Origin: Heyndrickxia sp050281185
Lineage (GTDB): Bacteria; Bacillota; Bacilli; Bacillales; Bacillaceae_C
DNA: 64,000 nucleotides
Assembly (NCBI RefSeq): GCF_050281185.1
Contig: NZ_JBNNWS010000014.1
Location: 1 to 64,000, forward strand
Direction: 5' to 3'
Below are positions 45,511 through 54,035 of the stretch, piece by piece; position 1 is the first letter of the stretch, and each line of letters starts with the position of its first letter. A program made the translations under genes and the position numbers. The notes under the pieces are model-generated. The model was not told where the DNA came from. It was given only the letters and a program-made list of their open reading frames with translations, and searched no databases.

Positions 45511-45784
45511 TATTTGTATTCATATGATCAATCCAGTGGGACAAATTGTCTAGATTCGCTTCAATATGTGAATCGAGATGCTGTGTGTATTGCCCGTTTT
45601 GACTATAGCTATAAACTTCTTGTAAAACGGGTTTTATTTGATCACTAATATTCGGATTAACAAGTAAAGATTTAACTAAACGCTCCAACTGTTCACACTC
45701 TGCTACTGAACCACAACAATCTAATTGGTGATTGTTTAATATATCTTTTAATAATGAAAATTGGTCATGATGGCTAAGAGGCAT
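45503..45784 (-). CDS. ytzH: YtzH-like protein
   Basis: A 93-aa helical protein with DCCGSVAECEQLERLVKSLL and EVYSYSQNGQ, the YtzH family pattern. The start is ATG 45784 (MPLSHHDQ), with AAAGGATG about 9 nt upstream; ATG 45796 is part of that site. Function unknown. Confidence 0.9.
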   Translation of the reverse strand: MPLSHHDQFSLLKDILNNHQLDCCGSVAECEQLERLVKSLLVNPNISDQIKPVLQEVYSYSQNGQYTQHLDSHIEANLDNLSHWIDHMNTNIK

Positions 45785-45927
45785 AATGATAAACATCCTT
45801 TCAATTCTAGGTCAAAGTAGGTTCGAAAAATTGTTAAAGTAAAAAGGAATCCACAATTATTTTGTGAATTCCTTTTGTCTTTATGCATAGTCAACTAATT
45901 AATTATTACTTTATGAGGTGGAATGAA

Positions 45928-46575
45928 ATGCGGTTACGACATAAACCATGGGCAAAAGAGAAACTAATGCAGTATCCACAATATGTTATACAAAATCCTG
46001 AAGATTATAAAGGGGAATGGACAAAGGCTTTTTCCAATGAAAATCCTATCCATATTGAGGTTGGAACAGGAAAAGGGAAATTTATCGTAGGAATGGCAAA
46101 GGCAAATCCGAATGTGAATTATATAGGAATTGAAATGCAAGATAGTGTCATTATTTCAGCACTAGATCAATTAATTGAGGCGGAACTTCCTAATCTAAAA
46201 TTACTAAATATAGATGGCAGTAATTTGAGAAATATATTTGCAAAAGATGATATTGAACGAGTTTACTTGAATTTTTCTGATCCTTGGCCAAAAAATCGTC
46301 ATGAGAAACGTCGATTAACATATAAAACATTTTTAAAATTATACGAAGACATGATGGAAGACGGAGGAGAGATTCATTTTAAAACGGATAATCAAGGACT
46401 CTTTGAATACTCATTGAGAAGCTTTTCAGAGTACGGATTATTATTGAAATTTGTTAGTTTGGATCTACACAACAGTGAGTTTGAGGGCAATATTATGACA
46501 GAATATGAAGAGAAATTTTCTTCGAGAGGCCAACGCATTTATCGCTGTGAAGTGAAATACCAAATTAGAGGGTAG
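45928..46575 (+). CDS. trmB: tRNA (guanine-N7-)-methyltransferase TrmB
   Basis: Makes m7G46 in tRNA. The 215 aa match the B. subtilis enzyme. SAM motif HIEVGTGKGKFIVGMA, NYIGIEMQ, and the family signature YLNFSDPWPKNRHEKRRLT. ATG 45928 follows GAGGTG with 7 nt; the frame continues upstream without a site. Part of the ytmP-ytzH-trmB-ytnP order of B. subtilis. Confidence 0.96.
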   Translation: MRLRHKPWAKEKLMQYPQYVIQNPEDYKGEWTKAFSNENPIHIEVGTGKGKFIVGMAKANPNVNYIGIEMQDSVIISALDQLIEAELPNLKLLNIDGSNLRNIFAKDDIERVYLNFSDPWPKNRHEKRRLTYKTFLKLYEDMMEDGGEIHFKTDNQGLFEYSLRSFSEYGLLLKFVSLDLHNSEFEGNIMTEYEEKFSSRGQRIYRCEVKYQIRG

Positions 46576-46587
46576 AGATTGGATTGG

Positions 46588-46620
46588 AAGGAATTGGTGT
46601 ATAAGCCAATTCCTTTTTTT
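46588..46620 (+). terminator. terminator after trmB
   Basis: Stem AAGGAATTGG/CCAATTCCTT with an 8-nt loop and a T7 tail. Confidence 0.9.
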
Positions 46621-46625
46621 ATTAT

Positions 46626-46773
46626 TGTCTAGCTCCAGCGCCTATCGGCTAGCGGATTTCTCCGTCTTCTCCCTACGATAAGTCAACATCGACTCGTCCC
46701 TTGTCGTGTCTCCTTTATCTCAGTCGAAGACTACAAAATCCGTACGCTAGACCTGCGGCGCTTGCACTTTTCT
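46626..46773. repeat. GC-rich intergenic repeat, family C, copy 1
   Basis: About 148 bp from TGTCTAGCTCCAGCGCC to GCGGCGCTTGCACTTTTCT. Highly similar to 54763-54901, sharing ATCGGCTAGCGGATTTCTCC and GTCTTCTCCCTACGATAAG. Contains GCGCC/GGCGC inverted ends. Such units are common between genes in Bacillus and Geobacillus. Confidence 0.75.
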
Positions 46774-46830
46774 AATTTGTTACCACTCCAATCTTCAGAA
46801 TGTTACAATAAAATTGAGGAGGGATATAAG

Positions 46831-47688
46831 ATGGAGAAATTAACGGTTGGAAATCTAACTATTCATTGGTTAAATGGCGGGGTAACTTTTTTAGACGGTG
46901 GTGCCATGTTTGGTGTGGTTCCTAAACCACTATGGTCAAAAAAATACCCGGTAAATGAGAAAAACCAAATTGAACTGAGAACCGATCCTTTATTTCTACA
47001 AGTGAACGGTAAGAATATTCTTATTGAAACAGGAATCGGAAGTGGAAAGTTAACAGATAAACAAAAAAGAAATTTTGGTGTTACAGAGGAATCTAGAATC
47101 GAAGAATCATTAACTGAGCTTGGTTTAACAACCTCGGATATTGATATTATTTGTATGACTCATATGCATTTTGATCATGCTAGCGGTTTAACAAAAGTGG
47201 AAAATGATAGGCTTGTTTCAGTATTTCCGAATGCAGTTATCTATACTTCTCGAGTTGAATGGTCGGAAATGAGGGAGCCAAATATTCGATCAAGAAATAC
47301 ATATTGGAAAGAAAACTGGGAACCTATTCAACATCAAGTAAAAACATTCGAAAATAGGATCACTATTGAAGATATGATCACGATGATTCATACCGGAGGT
47401 CATAGTGATGGACATTCGATTATTCTTATCGAAAGCAATGGGCAAAAGTTCATACATATGGCAGATTTAATGCCAACACACGCACATAAAAACCCATTAT
47501 GGGTTTTAGCATATGATGATTATCCAATGACATCTATTTTCGCAAAGGAAAGATACATTCCGAAAGCAATTAATGAAGACACTTGGTTTATATTCTATCA
47601 TGATGCCTACTATCGTGCACTTAAATGGGATTTAAACGGAAACATTATAGATGCAGTGAAACGAGATTTTAAAGAAAGGCTTTGTTAA
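46831..47688 (+). CDS. ytnP: metallo-beta-lactamase-fold lactonase YtnP
   Basis: A 285-aa MBL-fold hydrolase with metal ligands in THMHFDHASG, HTGGHSDGHS and the Asp of HMADLMPTHAH. B. subtilis YtnP degrades lactone signals of Streptomyces. ATG 46831 follows GGAGGG. The last codons AGG CTT TGT TAA come from the left end of a family B element (47678). The ancestral end AAA GAA AAA TGA survives just right of the element (47812-47823), so the C-terminus was changed from KEK to KERLC. Confidence 0.92.
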   Translation: MEKLTVGNLTIHWLNGGVTFLDGGAMFGVVPKPLWSKKYPVNEKNQIELRTDPLFLQVNGKNILIETGIGSGKLTDKQKRNFGVTEESRIEESLTELGLTTSDIDIICMTHMHFDHASGLTKVENDRLVSVFPNAVIYTSRVEWSEMREPNIRSRNTYWKENWEPIQHQVKTFENRITIEDMITMIHTGGHSDGHSIILIESNGQKFIHMADLMPTHAHKNPLWVLAYDDYPMTSIFAKERYIPKAINEDTWFIFYHDAYYRALKWDLNGNIIDAVKRDFKERLC

Positions 47689-47810
47689 TGATTATTGTTG
47701 ATAAAATTGCCTGTAGGGTATGCGTGAAGCGATTTCTATACGGAGTATAATTAGCTGAACGCATACCCTACAGGACTTTTTCGGAAGCAAAAGTATTGTT
47801 TAACAAAGCC
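47678..47810. mobile_element. family B MITE-like element
   Basis: A 133-bp element with perfect 11-bp inverted ends GGCTTTGTTAA/TTAACAAAGCC and an exact 8-bp target duplication TAAAGAAA (47670-47677 and 47811-47818). A large inner palindrome CCTGTAGGGTATGCGT/ACGCATACCCTACAGG surrounds a conserved core GAAGCGATTTCT ... TAGCTGAAC. No open frame. Confidence 0.9.
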
Positions 47811-47821
47811 TAAAGAAAAAT

Positions 47822-47855
47822 GAAAGAGAGTGACCATGAAGTCACCCTCTTCCTC
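47822..47855. terminator. bidirectional terminator, ytnP/ytzB
   Basis: Stem GAGAGTGAC/GTCACCCTC flanked by A-rich and T/C-rich sequence between converging genes. It overlaps the ancestral ytnP stop. Confidence 0.7.
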
Positions 47856-48176
47856 TTATGTAGCAGTTATAGGATAAATATCTAAAACACTGCCTGTATA
47901 GGCATCAGCAATGAATTCATATTGCTTTCTTTCTTCTTCAATACGGCACGTAATTCCACCACGATATATTTTTGTATGGATTGGGAACTTCACATAATCT
48001 TCTTTCGTTAATTGAATCCAGGAACCGTCAACAATGGTCGACTCTTTAAAAGCATTTTTCACTTTTGTTAACACCGTTTCACTTGAAATAAAGGTTTTAC
48101 TTTTTACGGCTTCATTAATTAAATAACCGCTTACAGCACCAACAGCAACACCGGTAATAAATGTCTTCCAATTCAT
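47856..48176 (-). CDS. ytzB: PepSY-like small protein (YtzB type)
   Basis: A 106-aa protein: an N-terminal Gly/Ala-rich hydrophobic stretch (FITGVAVGAVSGYLINEAV), then a PepSY-like domain (TVLTKVKNAFKES near the start, EFIADAYTGSVLDIYPI at the end). Probably membrane-associated. B. subtilis YtzB lies at the same place; symbol by position and layout. Confidence 0.75.
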   Translation of the reverse strand: MNWKTFITGVAVGAVSGYLINEAVKSKTFISSETVLTKVKNAFKESTIVDGSWIQLTKEDYVKFPIHTKIYRGGITCRIEEERKQYEFIADAYTGSVLDIYPITAT

Positions 48177-48310
48177 TATTTAAAACCTCCTATCTTAAAT
48201 AGTTTACCACATCCATCATTTTCCCAATATTGAATTATTCAAAAATTGTTTGATTTAACTTGTAAAAAGTTATCTGTATTTTTAAAATGGAAAAGGAGAG
48301 GATGAATGAA

Positions 48311-50173
48311 ATGAAAAAGTTGAATGGTTTTTCTCTTTTTATACTGGCAGTTGTTTTATTATGGATAAAAACCTTGGTGATTTATTTTTTTGAATTTGAC
48401 TTAAGAACCGATTCTTTTCCAGGAACTTTAATATTATTGATTAATCCGATTGGATCTATTGTTTTTTTTCTTGGTTTAAGCCTTTTTTTTTCAAGTAAAA
48501 TCAGGAAAACCGCTTTAATTATTTTTTACATACTATTATCGGGACTTTTATATGGAAATATTTTATATTACCGTTTTTATATTGATTTTATTACTGTCCC
48601 AGTTCTTTTTCAATTTCAAAATGTAGGAGGATTAAGTCAAAGTACACTTGAACTAATCCATTGGACCGATCCTTTTCTTTTTGTTGATATTGCTTTTTTA
48701 ATTTGGGCTTTAATAAAACGGGCGGATAAAGGATTACATATTACAAAAAGGAAAAAGCGGTCAATAATGGGAGCAAGTATACTTTTGATAGGTGTAGTAA
48801 TTATTGGCGGTCAATATGAAAATCCACGTTCATTAAAATCCTATGACCGAGAGTTATTAGTAAAAACACTAGGCAGCTTTAACTACCATATTTATGATAT
48901 CCTCTTTAATTCAAAAGTGTTTGTAGAGCGGGCATTTGCTGATAGTGCAGATATTAAAGAAATTAACCAATATGTTGACGGTTTAAATAAGGATAAAAGT
49001 ACCTCAACACTGAATGGTATTGCGAATGGGAAAAATGTTATATTGATTTCTTTAGAATCAACACAACAATTAGTCATTAATCGAAAAATAAATGGCGAAG
49101 AAATCACTCCGTTTCTAAATTCATTAATAAAGGAAAGCTCATACTTTCCTAATTTTTATCATCAAACTGCTCAAGGAAAAACATCAGACGCCGAGTTTAT
49201 CATTGACAACGGTCTTTACCCGCTATCCGGTGGTTCAGTTTTTGTTAGAAGACCAAGAAATGAGTTTTACGCATTACCGGAAATATTAAAAGAGCAAGGT
49301 TATTATAGTGCTGTTTTCCATAGTAATGATGAAACATTTTGGAATCGAGAGAATATGTATCAAACCCTGGGGTATGATAAATTCTTTTCGAAAAAGTACT
49401 ATAAAGTAACGGATGAAAACAGTGTGAATTATGGGTTAAAGGACATTCCATTTTTTGAACAGTCTATTCCATATTTAAAAAAATTACCTCAGCCTTTTTA
49501 TGCTAAATTTCTAACATTAACCAACCATTTTCCTTTTTTACTTGAGCCAGAGGATCAATACCTTAATCAACATGAAGAAAATCCTGGTTTAGTAGAGCGG
49601 TATTTTCAAACGGTCCGATATGAAGATGAGGCAATTAAAACCTTTATTAAACTGCTTAAAAAGAATGGGCTTTATGATAATTCAATCATTATCTTATATG
49701 GTGATCATTATGGAATTTCGAAAAGCTATTATAAAGAATTAGAAAAGGTTTTAGGAAAAGAGATCACACCAAGCGAGCAGGTCAATCTTCAAAGGGTTCC
49801 ATTGATTATTCATATTCCTGGACAAAAAGGGCAAATAATTAACACAATTGGCGGTCAAATAGATATTAGGCAAACAATACTTGATATTCTTGGAGATACG
49901 CCTCAGAAACAGATGATTGATTTTGGAAAAAGTTTATTATCAGATAATAAGAGGGATATCCTTATTTTCCGTGATGGCAGTTTTGTTACTGATAAATATA
50001 CGTATACTGAAAATACTTGTTTTGATAAATCATCTGGTGAGAAAATTAAAATGAGTAAATGCACACCTTACTTTAATAGAGTTCAAGATGAACTAAATTA
50101 CTCTGATAATGTCATTTTTGGAGACTTATTACGATTTAAATATGATCATTTGAATGATCAATCAGAAAACTAG
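48311..50173 (+). CDS. LTA-synthase-family membrane sulfatase-fold protein
   Basis: A 620-aa protein with five N-terminal hydrophobic segments and an extracellular alkaline-phosphatase-fold domain. The catalytic Thr is in AQGKTSDAEF; Mn ligands are suggested by ISLESTQQ and YGDHYGISK. It belongs to the LtaS/YfnI/YqgS/YvgJ group, which handles glycerol-phosphate from phosphatidylglycerol; whether it is a full synthase or a primase is not clear. Start ATG 48311, about 9 nt past GGAGAGG. I do not know an equivalent at this place in B. subtilis. Confidence 0.88.
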   Translation: MKKLNGFSLFILAVVLLWIKTLVIYFFEFDLRTDSFPGTLILLINPIGSIVFFLGLSLFFSSKIRKTALIIFYILLSGLLYGNILYYRFYIDFITVPVLFQFQNVGGLSQSTLELIHWTDPFLFVDIAFLIWALIKRADKGLHITKRKKRSIMGASILLIGVVIIGGQYENPRSLKSYDRELLVKTLGSFNYHIYDILFNSKVFVERAFADSADIKEINQYVDGLNKDKSTSTLNGIANGKNVILISLESTQQLVINRKINGEEITPFLNSLIKESSYFPNFYHQTAQGKTSDAEFIIDNGLYPLSGGSVFVRRPRNEFYALPEILKEQGYYSAVFHSNDETFWNRENMYQTLGYDKFFSKKYYKVTDENSVNYGLKDIPFFEQSIPYLKKLPQPFYAKFLTLTNHFPFLLEPEDQYLNQHEENPGLVERYFQTVRYEDEAIKTFIKLLKKNGLYDNSIIILYGDHYGISKSYYKELEKVLGKEITPSEQVNLQRVPLIIHIPGQKGQIINTIGGQIDIRQTILDILGDTPQKQMIDFGKSLLSDNKRDILIFRDGSFVTDKYTYTENTCFDKSSGEKIKMSKCTPYFNRVQDELNYSDNVIFGDLLRFKYDHLNDQSEN

Positions 50174-50237
50174 AAAGCAGAGTGAAAGTTCTGTAAAATA
50201 GAGAGGTCCATAAAAAATTAGATTAGAGGGGTATTCC

Positions 50238-51308
50238 ATGGAAAGAGAAACACTAGAGCTTTTTAAAACATTAACTGAATTACCTGGTGCGCCAGGAAAT
50301 GAACATGCAGTTAGAAAATTTATGCGTTCTGAACTAGAAAAGTATGCGGATGAAGTCGTTCAGGACCGACTTGGCGGTATTTTCGGTGTCAAACGTGGGA
50401 AAGAAGATGGGCCAACAATAATGGTGGCAGGACATATGGATGAGGTAGGCTTCATGGTGACGTCTGTTACGGAAAATGGCATGATTCGTTTCCAAACCCT
50501 TGGAGGCTGGTGGAGCCAAGTGTTACTAGCACAAAGAGTTGAAATTTTCACCGATAATGGACCTGTTGTAGGAGTTATCGGATCAATCCCGCCACATTTA
50601 TTAGATGATAATCAGAGAAATAAACCAATGGATATTAAAAACATGTTAATTGATATTGGTGCCGATAACCGTGAGGATGTAGAGCGAATTGGGGTTAGAC
50701 CTGGTCAACAGATCGTTCCAATTTGTCCATTCACCCCAATGGCCAATGAAAAGAAGATATTGGCAAAGGCTTGGGATAACCGCTATGGGTGTGGACTTTC
50801 TATTGAGCTATTAAAGGAACTAAGAGGAGAAACCATTCCAAATATCCTCTATTCTGGTGCTAATGTTCAAGAAGAAGTAGGTCTGCGTGGTGCACAGGCT
50901 GCAGCCAATATGATTAAACCGGATTTGTTTTTTGCTTTAGATGCAAGTCCTGCAAATGATATGTCAGGAGATAAAAATGAATTTGGTCAGCTAGGAAAAG
51001 GGGCATTACTTCGGATTATGGATCGTTCCATGATCACTCATAAAGGTATGCGTGAACTGATTTTAGATACAGCTGAAAGCAATAATATTCCTTATCAATA
51101 CTTCGTTTCACAAGGTGGCACAGATGCAGGACGGGTACATACCTCAAATGAAGGAGTTCCAAGTGCAGTAGTTGGAATTTGTTCTCGCTACATTCATACA
51201 CATGCATCCATCATCCATATTGATGATTATGCTGCAGCAAAAGCTCTAATAGTTAAGCTAGTAAAATCTTGTGATCGATCAACTGTAAATACAATTCTTG
51301 CAAAATAA
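50238..51308 (+). CDS. ytoP: M42-family aminopeptidase YtoP
   Basis: A 356-aa M42 metallopeptidase. Metal ligands: His/Asp in AGHMDEVGF, Asp in AWDNRYGC, catalytic Glu pair in NVQEEVGLRG, Asp in ALDASPA and His in YIHTHASI. Such enzymes form dodecamers and trim glutamyl or other N-termini. AGAGGGG precedes the ATG. Confidence 0.93.
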   Translation: MERETLELFKTLTELPGAPGNEHAVRKFMRSELEKYADEVVQDRLGGIFGVKRGKEDGPTIMVAGHMDEVGFMVTSVTENGMIRFQTLGGWWSQVLLAQRVEIFTDNGPVVGVIGSIPPHLLDDNQRNKPMDIKNMLIDIGADNREDVERIGVRPGQQIVPICPFTPMANEKKILAKAWDNRYGCGLSIELLKELRGETIPNILYSGANVQEEVGLRGAQAAANMIKPDLFFALDASPANDMSGDKNEFGQLGKGALLRIMDRSMITHKGMRELILDTAESNNIPYQYFVSQGGTDAGRVHTSNEGVPSAVVGICSRYIHTHASIIHIDDYAAAKALIVKLVKSCDRSTVNTILAK

Positions 51309-51333
51309 GGGGGAGCTAAAGCTCCTCTTTTTT
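51308..51333 (+). terminator. short terminator after ytoP
   Basis: Stem GGGGGAGC/GCTCCTCT around TAAA with a T6 tail. Confidence 0.7.
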
Positions 51334-51361
51334 AAATATGGATATCAAAAGGAGATACAGT

Positions 51362-51886
51362 ATGAATATTGCTATAGGATCAACCAATCCAGCAAAGGTG
51401 AGGGCAGTAGAGGAAGCTTTCAAGCGAATGGAAAAAGAAATAATCGTGACTTCGCTAACTGTTCCATCAGGTGTAAATGAGCAGCCTTTTTCAGATGAAG
51501 AAACCATAGAAGGTGCGATTAATCGAGCGAAAAATTGTTTTCTGGAAGCTGATATCGAAATTGGAATCGGCCTTGAAGGTGGTGTTGTTGAGACTCAATA
51601 TGGTTTATGTGTTTGTAATTGGGGTGCACTAGTGGAGCATGGAAAACCGCCTCTAATTGCAGGTGGAGCTAGAATTCCTTTGCCTGAAGAAATATCAGTC
51701 CGGTTAAGAAGAGGAGAAGAATTAGGACCGGTGATGGATGCATATTCAAAAGGAAAAAATGTTCGAAAAAAAGAAGGTGCAGTTGGAATTTTTACGAATG
51801 GGCTTGTGACACGAGATAAAATGTTTTTACATGTTATGAATCTTTTAATTGGGCAATACATATACAGAAAATCAATTTGTGATTAA
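51362..51886 (+). CDS. inosine/xanthosine triphosphatase (YjjX/DUF84)
   Basis: A 174-aa NTPase of the DUF84 group: N-terminal GSTNPAKVRAVEEAF, GIGLEGGVVE and a PP-rich core. YjjX-type enzymes hydrolyse non-canonical ITP and XTP to prevent their use in nucleic acids. ATG 51362 follows AAAAGGAGATACAGT; the frame is open to 51338. Confidence 0.85.
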   Translation: MNIAIGSTNPAKVRAVEEAFKRMEKEIIVTSLTVPSGVNEQPFSDEETIEGAINRAKNCFLEADIEIGIGLEGGVVETQYGLCVCNWGALVEHGKPPLIAGGARIPLPEEISVRLRRGEELGPVMDAYSKGKNVRKKEGAVGIFTNGLVTRDKMFLHVMNLLIGQYIYRKSICD

Positions 51887-51993
51887 AAGTCAATATACTA
51901 TTCATTAAGAATTTTTCGAAAAATCCCTTGTCAAGTTTTGTCTAATTTCGTTAAAATGGTAGGGTAGCCTCACAAATATAGGAGGAAAGTTCT

Positions 51994-52500
51994 GTGCGAA
52001 AATGGATAGGTGGATTTTCTGTATTACTATTAATGGTTTTAATCATAGGATGTAGTCATTCTATCGAAGATGAACAAAAAAAGGCAATAAAAAATGCTGA
52101 GCAGGTTTTTAATAATAAAAAAGAAGACGTAAATGATGAATCAAAAGAAATTAAGTTTTATTTACCTTATGGTATGTCAATTAAAGATGAATTACAAAAT
52201 AATGTTATTTTAGAAAAAGGCGGAAATGACTATATATTATTTTATAATCAAAATGAATCAAAGGATAGTCAAGTAGTTTATAAAATGTCGAGGCCGGAAA
52301 AAGGCATCATAGTTGATAAAACTTTTAATAAGAAAAATCAATTTGGATACTTAATTATTTCAAAAGTAAATAAGGAAACATATGAAGTGACGGTTGGAGT
52401 CGGTGGTGTTAAAATAACAACTGAATCAAAAATAAAAAAAATAGCCGATAATACAGAAATAATGATGAAGATCCTTAAATCTGTTCAAAAGAAAAAATAA
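51994..52500 (+). CDS. small lipoprotein of unknown function
   Basis: A 168-aa lipoprotein: signal peptide with lipobox LIIGC, then a charged N-terminal helix and a beta-rich domain (EIKFYLPYGMSIKDEL, EVTVGVGGVKITTESKIKK). GTG start after AGGAGG. It starts 22 bp before ytpP, so the two are probably co-transcribed. Not recognised beyond a general Bacillaceae lipoprotein. Confidence 0.78.
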   Translation: MRKWIGGFSVLLLMVLIIGCSHSIEDEQKKAIKNAEQVFNNKKEDVNDESKEIKFYLPYGMSIKDELQNNVILEKGGNDYILFYNQNESKDSQVVYKMSRPEKGIIVDKTFNKKNQFGYLIISKVNKETYEVTVGVGGVKITTESKIKKIADNTEIMMKILKSVQKKK

Positions 52501-52521
52501 TAAAATTTTAGGAGGAAAAAA

Positions 52522-52833
52522 ATGAATAAATTAACTTCGATTGAAGAATTTCAACAGTTAAAGAGTGAAGGAAAACATATATTTATGTTTTCTGCAAATT
52601 GGTGCCCAGATTGTCGTCTCATAGAACCAATATTGCCGGAAATTGAAGCTGAGAATAGTGAGTTTACATTCACTTATGTTGATAGAGATCAATTTATTGA
52701 TCTTTGTGTTGATATGGATATTTTTGGTATTCCGAGCTTTGTTGCCATTGAAAATGGTAAAGAAATTGGACGTTTTGTCAGCAAGGATCGTAAAACAAAA
52801 GAAGAGATTGAGAATTTTATAAAAGAACTGTAA
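52522..52833 (+). CDS. ytpP: thioredoxin-like protein YtpP
   Basis: A 103-aa thioredoxin-fold protein with active site WCPDC (in FSANWCPDCRL) and the cis-Pro in FGIPSF. A cytoplasmic disulfide reductase or bacillithiol-linked reductant. AGGAGG precedes the ATG. Confidence 0.92.
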   Translation: MNKLTSIEEFQQLKSEGKHIFMFSANWCPDCRLIEPILPEIEAENSEFTFTYVDRDQFIDLCVDMDIFGIPSFVAIENGKEIGRFVSKDRKTKEEIENFIKEL

Positions 52834-52865
52834 TCCTTCATCTTTGAGGTGAAGGATTTTTTCAT
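52832..52865 (+). terminator. terminator after ytpP
   Basis: Stem AATCCTTCA/TGAAGGATT and a T6 tail. Confidence 0.9.
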
Positions 52866-52910
52866 GTAAAATGTTTAGAGGCAACTGAACAAAAGGAGGG
52901 AAGAGCCTTA

Positions 52911-53708
52911 ATGAAGATGGATACATTGAAAATGAAACGTGAGCTTGAAAGTCGCCTTCGGAATGAAAAACGGAGAATAACATATGATCGCGAAAAAGAA
53001 ATGCTAAGATTTGAAAATATTGATACAGGCAAAGGGATTAATATCTCTCTTCCAAGTATTGTATCAAAATGGCATGAGCAAAAAGATAAAGCTATTGATG
53101 AAGTTGTTTACTATGTAGAAGAAGCGTTAAAGGTTATGGGGACAGAGCATGGAATGGGTGGAAAGGAAAATCGTATCTACCCAGTTATTCGTTCCACTTC
53201 CTTTCCTAAGGAATCATCTGAAGGAATTTCTTTTTTTACAGAAGAGCATACAGCTGAAACACGGATTTTCTATGCGGTAGATTTAGGAAATACGTATCGT
53301 CTCATTGATGAGCCTATGCTGCAAAAAGAAGGTTGGGATAAGGAAGAAATCAAACAAATGGCTCGTTTTAATCTTCGTTCCTTATCTACTGAAACAAAAA
53401 AGGATAATGTGGCGGGAAATACGTTTTATTTTTTGAATACGAATGATGGATATGATGCAAGTAGAATATTAAATGAGAAATTTTTAAAAAACATGTCTGA
53501 AAAAATTACTGGAGATATGACGGTATCAGTTCCTCATCAAGATGTTCTAATTATCGGAGATATTCAAAATGAGACAGGATATGATGTATTGGCACAAATG
53601 ACTATGAGCTTTTTTACAAACGGACATGTTCCAATTACCGCTCTTTCGTTTATATACGAAGAAGGAAAGCTAGAGCCAATTTTTATTATGGGAAAAAACA
53701 AAAGATAA
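52911..53708 (+). CDS. ytpQ: YtpQ, DUF1444 protein
   Basis: A 265-aa DUF1444 protein, all soluble, with IYPVIRSTSFP and DVLIIGDIQNETGYDVLAQM as recognisable segments. AAGGAGGG precedes ATG 52911. In B. subtilis it is followed by ytpR; here a strong terminator and repeats follow, and no ytpR is found. Function unknown. Confidence 0.9.
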   Translation: MKMDTLKMKRELESRLRNEKRRITYDREKEMLRFENIDTGKGINISLPSIVSKWHEQKDKAIDEVVYYVEEALKVMGTEHGMGGKENRIYPVIRSTSFPKESSEGISFFTEEHTAETRIFYAVDLGNTYRLIDEPMLQKEGWDKEEIKQMARFNLRSLSTETKKDNVAGNTFYFLNTNDGYDASRILNEKFLKNMSEKITGDMTVSVPHQDVLIIGDIQNETGYDVLAQMTMSFFTNGHVPITALSFIYEEGKLEPIFIMGKNKR

Positions 53709-53741
53709 AAAGTCAGCTTTTTAAAAAGCTGACTTTTTTTT
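53707..53741 (+). terminator. terminator after ytpQ
   Basis: Perfect 16-bp stem AAAAAGTCAGCTTTTT/AAAAAGCTGACTTTTT ending in eight T. Confidence 0.92.
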
Positions 53742-54029
53742 GCTGTTAAACAATGGTGTTTTTTAAATAGGCTCTTTTCTGCAACAATGTAAAAATCGGC
53801 AGTAGGATTTTTACAGTTATTTACTACTTCCATAAATGAGTATAGGATGATGAAAAGAGCACGAAGCCTATTTAAGGATTGGAGCTATATACGAAAAGCA
53901 ACAATCTATGCGAAAACAGCCTTTAAATAAAACCCTGTATGGTATGTGTTCAGCTAGTTTTACTTCGTAAAGAAGTCGCTTTACACACACCATACAGGTC
54001 ACTTATTAACAATAACTATTAACAAATCC
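53740..54029. mobile_element. family B element split by a family A insertion
   Basis: The right part (53930-54029) has the family B core (CCTGTATGGTATGTGT with ACACACCATACAGG, and CAGCTAGTTTTACTTCG reversed) and a degenerate end TTAACAAATCC. The left end lies before the family A copy (TTTGCTGTTAAACAATGG from about 53739). Removing the A element and one target copy rejoins AAATA to AAACCCTGTATGG, restoring the B left arm. Left boundary approximate. Confidence 0.65.
53770..53921. mobile_element. family A element (A1 subtype) nested in family B
   Basis: A 152-bp copy beginning GGCTCTTTTCTGCAACAATG and ending CAATCTATGCGAAAACAGCC, with an exact 8-bp direct repeat TTTAAATA (53762-53769 and 53922-53929). 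The interior GTAAAAATCGGCAGTAGGAT palindrome and AAAAGAGCACGAAGC are shared with the copy at 9026. Confidence 0.9.
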
Positions 54030-54035
54030 TAATTT

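Noticed and set aside
47678..47810. Could the family B hairpin be the ytnP terminator?
   Set aside because: It has exact target duplications and other copies elsewhere, so it is an element. A separate short stem at 47822-47855 is a better terminator, though the hairpin may also slow transcription.
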